From an uncultured Acidobacteriota bacterium (lineage in GTDB: Bacteria > Acidobacteriota > Blastocatellia > Pyrinomonadales > Pyrinomonadaceae), in contig CALMYB010000005.1 of assembly GCA_937873515.1 (NCBI GenBank), forward strand, positions 62,001 to 126,000: a stretch of DNA of 64,000 nucleotides, read 5' to 3'. Below the pieces are notes generated by a model that worked only from the letters and a program-made list of their open reading frames with translations, did not search any database and was not told where the DNA came from. Of this stretch, positions 41,629 to 49,279 are shown in pieces. A program made the translations under genes and the position numbers. The first letter of the stretch is position 1, and every line of letters begins with the position of its first letter.

Positions 41629-43809
41629 ATGAAAGATCTAGTATTTCTTGTATTCGCGATCATATTGTTCGCGGTCCCAGCATTTGCTCAACAGACGGGC
41701 GGTTCGATCAGCGGCACCGTCACCTACGGCCCGGACAAGGCGGTCGTCCACAACGTCTCCATTCGCATCAAGGAACTTGAACGCGTTACCGCAACCGACG
41801 ACCTCGGCACATATCGTTTTACCGGCCTTGCCGCCGGTACATATAACCTGACGACCCACATCGAGGGTTTCAAGGACGTCGCAAAGACGGTGAACGTCCG
41901 TCCGGGTGAAACTGCGACGGTCGATTTTGACATTCAGCTCGCCGGCGTCGCGGCCGATGTGAGTGTCTCTGCGGACGACGCGACGCCGCAAGTTGCCTTC
42001 TCGAACGTCAACACACTCGATTCCGTACAAATAACTGCACGACCGACCACCGGCCTTGGCGACGTTCTTGCGGGCGAGGCCGGTGTTGCAAAGCGTTCGG
42101 CCGGGCCTGGTGCATCAAGGCCCGTCATTCGCGGGTTTGACGGTGACCGTGTAAAAGTTACGGCCGATGGTGTAGGCGTCGGTTCGCTCGGAGCTCAATC
42201 CGGTGATCACGCTGAACCTGTCGATACGCTCTCGGTAGAGCGGATCGAGGTCATCAAAGGCCCCGAAACGCTCCTCTATTCGAGCGGTGCGATCGGCGGT
42301 GTCGTTAACGCCGTCTCGGGCCGCGAAGACGAGTGGCATCCCGGATTGCGTGGCTATTTCTCCACCTCTGGAGGTGCGCCGGGAGCGTCCGCGACAGCTG
42401 CGGGCGGTATTCAATACGGCTACAAGAACTGGCTCGTCTGGGGAAATGCGAACGGGCAACGCTCGAACGCATATTCGGCCGGCGGCAATTGGGGCAAGGT
42501 GTTCAACACCTTTACGCGCTCTGCGGGCGGCACGGTCGGCGTCGGTTATTACGGCGAAAAGGCGTTCATCAACGGCTCGTTCTCATACGTGCAGAATCGC
42601 TACGGCATTCCGCTCGACATCCGCGAAGATGCTCCCGAATCGCGTTCGCTTCGAATGCACAAGAATGATACGCGGTTCAGCTTCGGATATAACGACGGCG
42701 AACTGCCGTTCTCAAAGATCCGCTTTACCGTCGATCTCTCACGCTATCGCCATCAGGAGATCGCTGATAGCGTCGTTGGAACGACATTTCGCAACGACAC
42801 GAACTCTGTGCGCGGGATCTTTGAACAAAAGCCGTATAAGATGCTGAGCGGAAAGTTCGGTTTCGAGTTCTCGGGCCGCGATTTCTCGACCGTCGGCGAA
42901 GAGATGCTGATCGATGGCCCGGTCAAGGAAGGTTCTTTTGCCGGATTCGCGTTCGAGGAGCTGAAGTTCGGGCGTTTCGGCCTTGAGTTTGCCGGACGGC
43001 TCGAGCACAGGCGCTATGACCCGCGGAACGAGTTTCTGCCCGACCGCAGATTCTCAGGGTTTTCAGGGGCTGTCAGCGCAAAATATGATGCGTGGAAGGG
43101 CGGCCGGCTTGTCGCAAGCTACAAACATTCTTATCGCCCGCCGGCTCTCGATGAACTTTACAATCACGGCCCGCACGACGGAACACTCGCATTTGAGATC
43201 GGCAACAACGGCCTGAAGCCCGAGATCGGCGACGGCATCGACTTTTCGTTCTCTCAAACCACGGAACGCGTTCGCGGAGACGCGTCATTCTACTACTATC
43301 GCCTGCAGGACTATGTTTTTCTTGCTCCAACAGGCGACATCGACGCGGACAGCGGATTCCCGATCGCGAGATACCTTCAGGGCACTAGCCGCTTCTGGGG
43401 CTTGGAACTGCAAGGCCAGGTAAAGCTCACCAAATTCGCCGATCTCCTTGCCGGTGCAGATTATGTGAACGCGGAACTTTCGAACGGAACGCCTCTGCCG
43501 CGTATTCCGCCGCTTCGCGGACGCATCGGGCTTGACGTTCATTACAACGCGTTCAGTCTAAAGCCCGAATTCGTCGCCGTAGCTCGACAAGATCGAACTT
43601 TCACCGGCGAAACTTCGACGGCCGACCACGGCATTGTAAATCTGACCGCGAGCTATGTCATCGTAAAGAAACATCTTGCTCACCTATTCAGCGTAAATGC
43701 ATTCAATCTGAACAATAAGCTCTATTTCAACCACGTTTCGTTCATCAAGGACATCTCTCCTGAAATGGGGCGTGGAATAAAAGTGAGCTATACCATTCGG
43801 TATTTCTGA
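41629..43809 (+). CDS. ZnuD-like TonB-dependent receptor
   Basis: 726 residues. A signal peptide (ending AFAQ) precedes a carboxypeptidase-regulatory-like domain (about 22-105; GGSISGTVTYGPD, TDDLGTYRFTGLAAGTYNLT), then the plug (about 115-235) with RPVIRGFDGDRVKVTADGVG, SGDHAEPVDTLSVERIEVIKG and LLYSSGAIGGVVNAVSG, and the beta-barrel to the C-terminal VSYTIRYF. The plug motifs are closest to ZnuD zinc receptors, but the His-rich loop typical of ZnuD is not seen. Uptake of a metal or metal chelate across the outer membrane is the best guess. Confidence 0.88.
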   Translation: MKDLVFLVFAIILFAVPAFAQQTGGSISGTVTYGPDKAVVHNVSIRIKELERVTATDDLGTYRFTGLAAGTYNLTTHIEGFKDVAKTVNVRPGETATVDFDIQLAGVAADVSVSADDATPQVAFSNVNTLDSVQITARPTTGLGDVLAGEAGVAKRSAGPGASRPVIRGFDGDRVKVTADGVGVGSLGAQSGDHAEPVDTLSVERIEVIKGPETLLYSSGAIGGVVNAVSGREDEWHPGLRGYFSTSGGAPGASATAAGGIQYGYKNWLVWGNANGQRSNAYSAGGNWGKVFNTFTRSAGGTVGVGYYGEKAFINGSFSYVQNRYGIPLDIREDAPESRSLRMHKNDTRFSFGYNDGELPFSKIRFTVDLSRYRHQEIADSVVGTTFRNDTNSVRGIFEQKPYKMLSGKFGFEFSGRDFSTVGEEMLIDGPVKEGSFAGFAFEELKFGRFGLEFAGRLEHRRYDPRNEFLPDRRFSGFSGAVSAKYDAWKGGRLVASYKHSYRPPALDELYNHGPHDGTLAFEIGNNGLKPEIGDGIDFSFSQTTERVRGDASFYYYRLQDYVFLAPTGDIDADSGFPIARYLQGTSRFWGLELQGQVKLTKFADLLAGADYVNAELSNGTPLPRIPPLRGRIGLDVHYNAFSLKPEFVAVARQDRTFTGETSTADHGIVNLTASYVIVKKHLAHLFSVNAFNLNNKLYFNHVSFIKDISPEMGRGIKVSYTIRYF

Positions 43810-43854
43810 TCAACGATCGACCGGAAGTAATTAGGATGTCCAAAGGCATCAAAC

Positions 43855-43895
43855 GAAGAACGAATCACTCCATTCTTTCAGAGTGGGGTGATTCG
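43855..43895 (-). terminator. Probable terminator of the ffh-rnhB operon
   Basis: CGAATCAC (43861-43868) pairs with GTGATTCG (43888-43895), with a further CTC/GAG pairing inside. On the minus strand a T-rich GTTCTTCGTTT follows. The hairpin overlaps the rnhB stop codon. Confidence 0.6.
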
Positions 43896-44591
43896 CCCCG
43901 CATCAGGCGAATCCGAGGCCACGCCGCGGAACGTCATACGATGCAGCGGGCAAGGGCCGTACTCTCTGATGGCCGCAAAATGCGACGCGCAGCCGTAGCC
44001 TTTGTGGCCGTCAAAACCGTATAGAGGAAATTCGTTGTGCAGTTCGCGCATCAGGGCATCGCGATAGGTCTTTGCAATGATCGACGCGGCGGCGATCGAA
44101 ACTGAAATAGAATCACCTTTGATGATGGCCTTTTGCGGGAGGCGCGTGCCTTTTAGCTGCAAGGCATCGATGAGCAAGTAATCGGCAGCAGGCGAAAGAG
44201 CTTCAATAGCGGCGAGCATCGCCTTTTTTGTCGCTTCTAGAATGTTTATTCGGTCGATTTCTTCGGCTTCGATGCGGCCGACGGAGTATGCGACCGCCGT
44301 TGCCTTTAGTTCCTCGGCGATAGACTCCCGTTTCTCGGGTGTAACCTTTTTCGAATCATCGAGCCCTTCGGGCAGCGGTTTCGAAAGATCGAGAATGCAC
44401 GCTCCCGCGACCACCGGGCCCGCGAGACAACCGCGCCCGACCTCATCGACACCCGCAACAAAAAGAAAACCTTCATCATGTGCCATACGCTCGAAATCTG
44501 AACCAAGCCCATGAACGAAAGCGTTCTCAAAAAGAGAAACGCGAGAATCAGGAGCAAGTTTGGCATCTCGCTCCCGTTTTCTCGCGTTCAT
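43878..44591 (-). CDS. rnhB: Ribonuclease HII
   Basis: 237 residues from ATG 44591, preceded by AGGTGA. It cuts the RNA strand of RNA-DNA hybrids and removes misincorporated ribonucleotides. The catalytic motif is VAGVDEVGRGCLAGPVVAGA; LDDSKKVTPEKRE, IKGDSISVSIAAASIIAKTYRD and YGFDGHKGYG also match. It is the last gene of the ffh-rpsP-trmD-rplS operon. Confidence 0.95.
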   Translation of the reverse strand: MNARKRERDAKLAPDSRVSLFENAFVHGLGSDFERMAHDEGFLFVAGVDEVGRGCLAGPVVAGACILDLSKPLPEGLDDSKKVTPEKRESIAEELKATAVAYSVGRIEAEEIDRINILEATKKAMLAAIEALSPAADYLLIDALQLKGTRLPQKAIIKGDSISVSIAAASIIAKTYRDALMRELHNEFPLYGFDGHKGYGCASHFAAIREYGPCPLHRMTFRGVASDSPDAGRITPL

Positions 44592-44616
44592 TTCTTTCAC
44601 CTGTCTTCGTTAAAAG

Positions 44617-44979
44617 TTAGGACTTTTTCTTTGTGCGTGTATCGCGTTCCTTGATGCGGGCAGCCTTGCCGCGAAGGTCGCGAAGATAGTAAAGCTTAGC
44701 ACGGCGAACCTTACCCCGACGAACAACGTCGATGTGGTCGACAACGGTCGCGTGCAGCGGGAAAATTCGCTCGACACCGACGCCGAAGCTCACCTTTCTG
44801 ACCGTAACGGTCTCGCGAACTCCGCCATGTTTGCGGGCGATGCAAACCCCCTCAAAAGCCTGAAGACGCTCTTTGTTGCCTTCTTTGATCCGCACGTGAA
44901 CGCGCAGCGTGTCGCCGGGTTGGAACGCGGGAATATTTTCTTTGATCTGTGTCTTTTCGACAATATCCAGTCTATTCAT
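44617..44979 (-). CDS. rplS: Ribosomal protein L19
   Basis: 120 residues from ATG 44979. The typical [56 protein letters not shown] and [27 protein letters not shown] blocks are complete. It lies at the 30S-50S interface. Its start is separated from trmD by the 8-bp array unit at 45009-45128, where most genomes have a short gap. Confidence 0.98.
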   Translation of the reverse strand: MNRLDIVEKTQIKENIPAFQPGDTLRVHVRIKEGNKERLQAFEGVCIARKHGGVRETVTVRKVSFGVGVERIFPLHATVVDHIDVVRRGKVRRAKLYYLRDLRGKAARIKERDTRTKKKS

Positions 44980-45008
44980 TTTATTCGTCGGCCAGAGGTC
45001 AATAGGAA

Positions 45009-45128
45009 GTTTCAAAGTTTCAGAGTACCGGAGTTCCGGAGTTTCAGAGTACCTGAGACCGCTGTCTTCTCTCTGTAACTCTGTAACTCTGTAACTCTGT
45101 AACTCTGTAACTCTGTAACTCTGTAACT
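45009..45128. repeat. Inverted pair of 8-bp arrays between trmD and rplS
   Basis: The left arm (45009-45059) steps by eight: gtttcaaa, gtttcaga, gtaccgga, gttccgga, gtttcaga, gtacctga. The right arm (45073-45128) is seven perfect copies of ctgtaact, the inverse of gttacaga-type units. The perfect tract should be prone to slippage. Confidence 0.88.
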
Positions 45129-45136
45129 AAGTTAGC

Positions 45137-45853
45137 CTATTCACTTTCACCATTTTCTCCCATAATGAGGTCCTCTCGGACCTTTTTTGTTTTTTCAAGC
45201 GCCATTTTGCGGCGCCATTTCTCTATCTCGGCATGATGGCCGTTCAGCAGAACTTCCGGAACTTTCATTCCGCGAAATTCCGCAGGTCTTGTGTAATGCG
45301 GGCAATCAAGCAGCCCGTCAGAAAAAGAGTCATTTTCGGCAGAGGTCTCGCTTCCCAATGCACCGGGAAGCAGCCTAACTATCGCATCTACGACGACGGA
45401 CGCCGCCGGTTCGCCGCCCGAAAGCACATAATCGCCGATCGATATCTCGTCCGTTACAAGCCGTTCGTTGACGCGTTCGTCAACGCCCTCGTAACGTCCG
45501 CAGATCAGGACCAGATGCTCGGCATCTGTGCTGAATTCCACAGCGACGCTCTGCTTGAAAGGCCTTCCCTGCGGCGTCAGAAGCACGACGCGCAGGCCGC
45601 TCGCATAATCTTCGCGAGCCGAAACTCCCGTCAAATGCTCGATAGCCGCAAAAAGCGGTTCCGGCTTTAAGACCATTCCGTCGCCGCCGCCGAACGGTCG
45701 GTCATCGACCATCTTGTGCTTATCGGCGGCAAATTCGCGAATATCGTGGACTTTTATTTCCACGATCTCTGCCAGTTTTGCCCGGCGTATGATGCCGAAT
45801 TCAAAGATCGAATCAAAATACTCAGGGAAAATTGTCAGTACATCAATCTTCAC
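45137..45853 (-). CDS. trmD: tRNA (guanine37-N1)-methyltransferase
   Basis: 238 residues. SPOUT-family trefoil-knot enzyme that methylates G37 of t[44 protein letters not shown] and [17 protein letters not shown], the SAM-binding knot, are all present. It begins at the base after the rimM stop. Length is normal. Confidence 0.97.
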   Translation of the reverse strand: MKIDVLTIFPEYFDSIFEFGIIRRAKLAEIVEIKVHDIREFAADKHKMVDDRPFGGGDGMVLKPEPLFAAIEHLTGVSAREDYASGLRVVLLTPQGRPFKQSVAVEFSTDAEHLVLICGRYEGVDERVNERLVTDEISIGDYVLSGGEPAASVVVDAIVRLLPGALGSETSAENDSFSDGLLDCPHYTRPAEFRGMKVPEVLLNGHHAEIEKWRRKMALEKTKKVREDLIMGENGESE

Positions 45854-46375
45854 CTAAAACTCCAACAAACCTTCGGGCGGATCGACCCGAATGTACCTGT
45901 TCTGCGGAAGAACCTCGACGCAGATCGAGGCCGCAAATGGTATCAGAAAATCCTTCTTCTCACCGGCGACAACCAGAATGTCCGTGCCGCCTGTCCGCAT
46001 CACTTCGCGGACCACGCCGAGCATCTCGCCGTGAATGGTCTCGACCTTGCAGCCCTCAAGCTGCCAGTCGTAAAAGTCGTCCGGTTCAAGATCGACCGCG
46101 TCATCCTCGGCGACGCAAACCTCAGCATTTCGAAGTGCTTCTGCATCATCGGCCGAATCTACACCGGCGAACTTCAGCACGATGCGTTCGTTCTGCGGCC
46201 AATGATCCTCGATCTTTGCGGCCTTCCTTTCACCATTCTCGAGTACGAGAACAACTTCCTCGAGCCCGTCGAACCGCTCAGGAAAATCCGTCAAAAGATC
46301 GCAGATGACCTCGCCTTTCAGCCCGCGCGGACGCGCAATGCGTGCGATCGCGACAAGCTCAGCGTCCTCGGCCAC
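45854..46375 (-). CDS. rimM: 16S rRNA processing protein RimM
   Basis: 173 residues. The N-terminal RimM barrel (AIARIARPRGLKGEVICDLLTDFPERF) and C-terminal PRC-barrel (DFYDWQLEGCKVET, LIPFAASICVEV) are clear. It assists 30S maturation by binding S19. It begins one base after the khpA stop and ends next to the trmD start. Confidence 0.95.
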   Translation of the reverse strand: MAEDAELVAIARIARPRGLKGEVICDLLTDFPERFDGLEEVVLVLENGERKAAKIEDHWPQNERIVLKFAGVDSADDAEALRNAEVCVAEDDAVDLEPDDFYDWQLEGCKVETIHGEMLGVVREVMRTGGTDILVVAGEKKDFLIPFAASICVEVLPQNRYIRVDPPEGLLEF

Positions 46376-46376
46376 C

Positions 46377-46610
46377 TTAGTCCTCGATCAGGTCCAGATG
46401 AAAGCGCTTATTCTGCTTTTGGCCGGCGGCAAAAAGGATATTGCGGATAGCTTTGACCGTTCGGCCTTCGCGGCCGATGATGCGGCCCATGTCATGCGGC
46501 GCGACACGAACCTCGAGCCGAACGTTCTTGCCGTCCGCGATCTCGGTTATCTCTACGACGTCGGGTTCCCCGACGAGCGCCGTAATGATCCTTTCGACTG
46601 CCTCTTTCAT
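46377..46610 (-). CDS. khpA: KH-domain RNA-binding protein KhpA
   Basis: 77 residues. A single type II KH domain with VAPHDMGRIIGREGRTVKAI, the GxxG-containing RNA-binding loop. Members usually lie between rpsP and rimM, as here, and pair with KhpB in RNA regulation in some bacteria. Normal length. Confidence 0.95.
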   Translation of the reverse strand: MKEAVERIITALVGEPDVVEITEIADGKNVRLEVRVAPHDMGRIIGREGRTVKAIRNILFAAGQKQNKRFHLDLIED

Positions 46611-46643
46611 CTGATCTCCTTGAGAAAAGGTCGAAAATATCGC

Positions 46644-47168
46644 CTATTCAGCGGCTGGGGCCTCTTCACCTGCAGGAGCGGCTTCTGCCTCGACAGCCGG
46701 AGCTACCTCGGCAGCCGGCGCTTCCTCAGCAGCCGGAGCTTCGGCAGCAGCGGCCTCATCGGCGGCAGCCTTCTCGGCAGCGGCTTTTTCAGCTTCCGCG
46801 GCGGCCCTTTCGGCCTCGGCCTTCTCGGCCGCGATGCGGTCAGCTTCTGCACGAGCATCCGCCTTTGCCTTCTCGGCGGCAGCACGCTTTTCGGCACGAG
46901 CCGCGTCGGCGGCCGCACGCTCTTCTTCCGTCATCACGGGATTGTGCTTGATCAGGCTCTTGACCGTCTCGGTCGGCTGCGCGCCGACGCCGATCCAGTA
47001 CTGAATGCGCTCGTGATTGAGCTTTACATCAGCCGGATCCTGCATCGGATCGTACGTCCCGAGATTCTCAAGATATTTGCCGTCGCGCTTTGAACGCTTT
47101 TCCTTTACCACGACGCGATAAAACGGATGCTTCTTCGCGCCAATTCTCATTAAACTAATTGCTAGCAT
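46644..47168 (-). CDS. rpsP: Ribosomal protein S16 with long Ala/Glu-rich tail
   Basis: 174 residues, about twice the usual 80-90. The S16 fold is at residues 1-80 (MRIGAKKHPFYRVVVKE, YLENLGTYDPMQDP, YWIGVGAQPTETV). Residues about 85-174 are a low-complexity Ala/Glu/Lys tail that starts as charged coiled coil (AEKRAAAEKAKADA) and ends as an acidic, Pro-containing stretch. No ribosome-binding site is seen before ATG 47168; the four-helix-bundle cassette ends only 14 bases upstream and may have replaced it. Confidence 0.96.
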   Translation of the reverse strand: MLAISLMRIGAKKHPFYRVVVKEKRSKRDGKYLENLGTYDPMQDPADVKLNHERIQYWIGVGAQPTETVKSLIKHNPVMTEEERAAADAARAEKRAAAEKAKADARAEADRIAAEKAEAERAAAEAEKAAAEKAAADEAAAAEAPAAEEAPAAEVAPAVEAEAAPAGEEAPAAE

Positions 47169-47182
47169 AAAATTCGTGAACC

Positions 47183-47603
47183 GTTCATTGTTGATAGTTA
47201 ATTGTTGATAGTCTCGCCTGCTCTTTTGATCGACGCCAAATAGGCATTAAGCCTTGGGAGAAGTTCGTCAATTATAGGTTTTAGCTCGTCAATCTGACCC
47301 TCGGTCAACAGGCCTCTTTGAAAAGCTCGCCTAAGCCAATTCTTTGTCTCATACAAAGACCCTCTCGCGATACGGATAAACTTCGCGTTGTCTTTGTAAT
47401 TAAATCTCCCACACCCTTCGGCAATGTTAGCTGAGATACTGTCAGCCGATCTCACGATCTGCGTGCCCAAGGTGCATTTTGCAAAATACTCCCAGCTCGC
47501 TGCGATCCTCCAGATCGTATCGGATAGTCTCTCCGCCAGTTGATAGACCTCTAAATTTTCAAAACTGGTCTTTGCCATCAACCATTAACCATCAACAATG
47601 AAC
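47183..47603. mobile_element. Terminal-inverted-repeat cassette carrying a four-helix-bundle gene
   Basis: The left arm (47183-47211) and the reverse complement of the right arm (47576-47603) match at 25 of 28 bases, both starting GTTCATTGTTGAT. Each arm is itself four heptamers (gttcatt, gttgata, gttaatt, gttgata). The enclosed 421 bp contain only the four-helix-bundle gene, whose start and stop regions are inside the arms. The right arm touches the ffh stop at 47604 and the left arm is 14 bases from the rpsP start. No transposase is encoded. Confidence 0.75.
47198..47578 (-). CDS. Four-helix-bundle protein (23S rRNA intervening-sequence family)
   Basis: 126 residues from ATG 47578. All-helical, with the family pattern FENLEVYQLAERLSDTIWRI, LGTQIVRSADSISANIAEG, GSLYETKNWLRRAF and a final helix. 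Relatives are encoded in intervening sequences of 23S rRNA and, more distantly, as Avd proteins of diversity-generating retroelements; they form basic pentamers thought to bind nucleic acid. Here the gene is not in rRNA but is enclosed by inverted heptamer arrays and inserted between ffh and rpsP. Its GT/AT-rich ends come from the arms. It is in the same orientation as the operon and would be co-transcribed. Confidence 0.9.
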   Translation of the reverse strand: MAKTSFENLEVYQLAERLSDTIWRIAASWEYFAKCTLGTQIVRSADSISANIAEGCGRFNYKDNAKFIRIARGSLYETKNWLRRAFQRGLLTEGQIDELKPIIDELLPRLNAYLASIKRAGETINN

Positions 47604-49094
47604 TTATCTCCTCTTCTTGTGTCGTTTCTTCTTCCTGATACTCCTTGACGGTGCGTCTCCCGCGTCGTCATCCGAATGATCTATCGCCGAACCGCTGCCG
47701 AGCATTCCGCCGAGGCCGCCGCCGAGCATATTTCCAAGTCCGCCTGCGAGACCGCCGGCCATTTTCTTCGCCATTCCGCCGAAAAGGCCGCCGCGATTCA
47801 TCTGGGCCATCATCTTCCGCATTTGCTCGTACTGCCGCAAAAGCTGGTTAACTTCGCTGATCGACGAACCCGAACCGCCGGCGATGCGTGTTTTTCGGCT
47901 TGCGTCGATGATGCGGTGGTCATTTTTCTCTGCACGCGTCATCGAGCCGATGATCGCCTCCGTGCGTTTCATTTGATGATCGACCATCTCTGACTGCTCG
48001 TCGCTCATCTCGAGGCCGCCGGTCATCTGATCGGGCAGCATCTTCATCAATTTCGACATCGAGCCGAGTTTCTTGAATTGCCCGAGCTGTTTCTGAAAAT
48101 CCTCCAGCGTGAACTGGTTCTTGGTCATTTTCAGAAGCTGTGCCTGGGCCTCGTCCTCGTCGATCTTGCCCTTGACCTCCTCGATCAGCGACAGCACGTC
48201 GCCCATTCCGAGGATCCGCTGCGCGATGCGGTCGGGGTAAAAAGGTTCGATCGCGTCGTACTTTTCGCCGACGCCGACGAATTTCACCGGCTGGCCGATC
48301 ACCTGTCTGATCGACAATGCAGCGCCGCCGCGGGCATCTCCGTCCATCTTTGTGAGGACGACGCCCGTGATGCCGACGCGTTCGTGAAAGACCTCTGCCG
48401 AACGAACTGCGTCCTGACCGGTCATCGCGTCCGCGACAAAAAGCACTTCGATCGGCTTCGTTTCGGCCTTGATCTGCTCAAGCTCGACCATCAGCTCGTC
48501 GTCAATGTGCAGACGGCCGGCCGTGTCGATCAGCAGCGTGTCAAAACCGAGTTCGTTCGCGTGTTTTACGGCACCGCGAACAAGCTCCATCGGGTCGTTC
48601 GTCTCGGCGGCCTCGTAAACCGGAATGCCGACGGCGTCGCCTACGACCTTCAACTGTGCACGTGCTGCGGGACGATAAACGTCCACCGAGACGAGCAGCG
48701 GCTTTCGCTCCTGGTTGTCGCGAAGCCAACGCGAGATCTTGCCCGTCGAGGTCGTCTTACCGGAACCTTGCAGGCCGACGATCATCACGACGTTCGGCGA
48801 CTGCTTCGTAAAGACGAGCCGTGACGATGTGCCGCCCATCAGGGCCGAAAGCTCGTCATAAACGATCTTTACGACCTGTTCGTGCGGCTTTAGGCCATTC
48901 CAGACCTCTTCGCCCTCGGCCTTTACGCGTACGGACTCGACAAAATCCTTCGCGACCTTGTAGTTCACGTCCGCTTCGAGCAGCGCCATGCGGATCTCGC
49001 GAAGCGCCGCGTCCACGTGTTCGGGCGTCAATTTGCCCGCTCCACGCAGATTTCGCAGCGTATTCTTCAGCTTATCCGACAGCGATTCGAACAT
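47604..49094 (-). CDS. ffh: Signal recognition particle protein Ffh
   Basis: 496 residues. NG GTPase domain with VGLQGSGKTTSTGK (P-loop), LLIDTAGRLHIDDELM and LTKMDGDARGGAALS; then a methionine-rich M domain (SKLMKMLPDQMTGG, IAGGSGSSISEVNQLLRQYEQMRKMM) and a Gly/Met-rich stretch before a basic end. It binds 4.5S RNA and signal sequences and delivers ribosomes to FtsY. It is the first gene of the operon, with a strong promoter at 49131-49159. Confidence 0.97.
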   Translation of the reverse strand: MFESLSDKLKNTLRNLRGAGKLTPEHVDAALREIRMALLEADVNYKVAKDFVESVRVKAEGEEVWNGLKPHEQVVKIVYDELSALMGGTSSRLVFTKQSPNVVMIVGLQGSGKTTSTGKISRWLRDNQERKPLLVSVDVYRPAARAQLKVVGDAVGIPVYEAAETNDPMELVRGAVKHANELGFDTLLIDTAGRLHIDDELMVELEQIKAETKPIEVLFVADAMTGQDAVRSAEVFHERVGITGVVLTKMDGDARGGAALSIRQVIGQPVKFVGVGEKYDAIEPFYPDRIAQRILGMGDVLSLIEEVKGKIDEDEAQAQLLKMTKNQFTLEDFQKQLGQFKKLGSMSKLMKMLPDQMTGGLEMSDEQSEMVDHQMKRTEAIIGSMTRAEKNDHRIIDASRKTRIAGGSGSSISEVNQLLRQYEQMRKMMAQMNRGGLFGGMAKKMAGGLAGGLGNMLGGGLGGMLGSGSAIDHSDDDAGDAPSRSIRKKKRHKKRR

Positions 49095-49130
49095 ACAGAC
49101 ACACTTCGGCTACAAGAGTCGAAACTATAA

Positions 49131-49159
49131 ATACTAGTGTTTTCGCCTCAAAGAGTCAA
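49131..49159 (-). promoter_or_regulatory. Sigma70 promoter of the ffh operon
   Basis: On the minus strand -35 TTGACT (49154-49159) and -10 TAGTAT (49131-49136) are 17 bases apart. The leader to ATG 49094 would be about 30 bases. Confidence 0.72.
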
Positions 49160-49279
49160 GAAATCGAAGGGAAGGTCTCCTTATCGGGCCGAATCAACAC
49201 CTGACTCTGCATCCCGTAGGCCCAACTTCTTTTTTCGGCGTATCAGTTCTATTATTGAATGGCCGAAAGAGCCTAGCAT

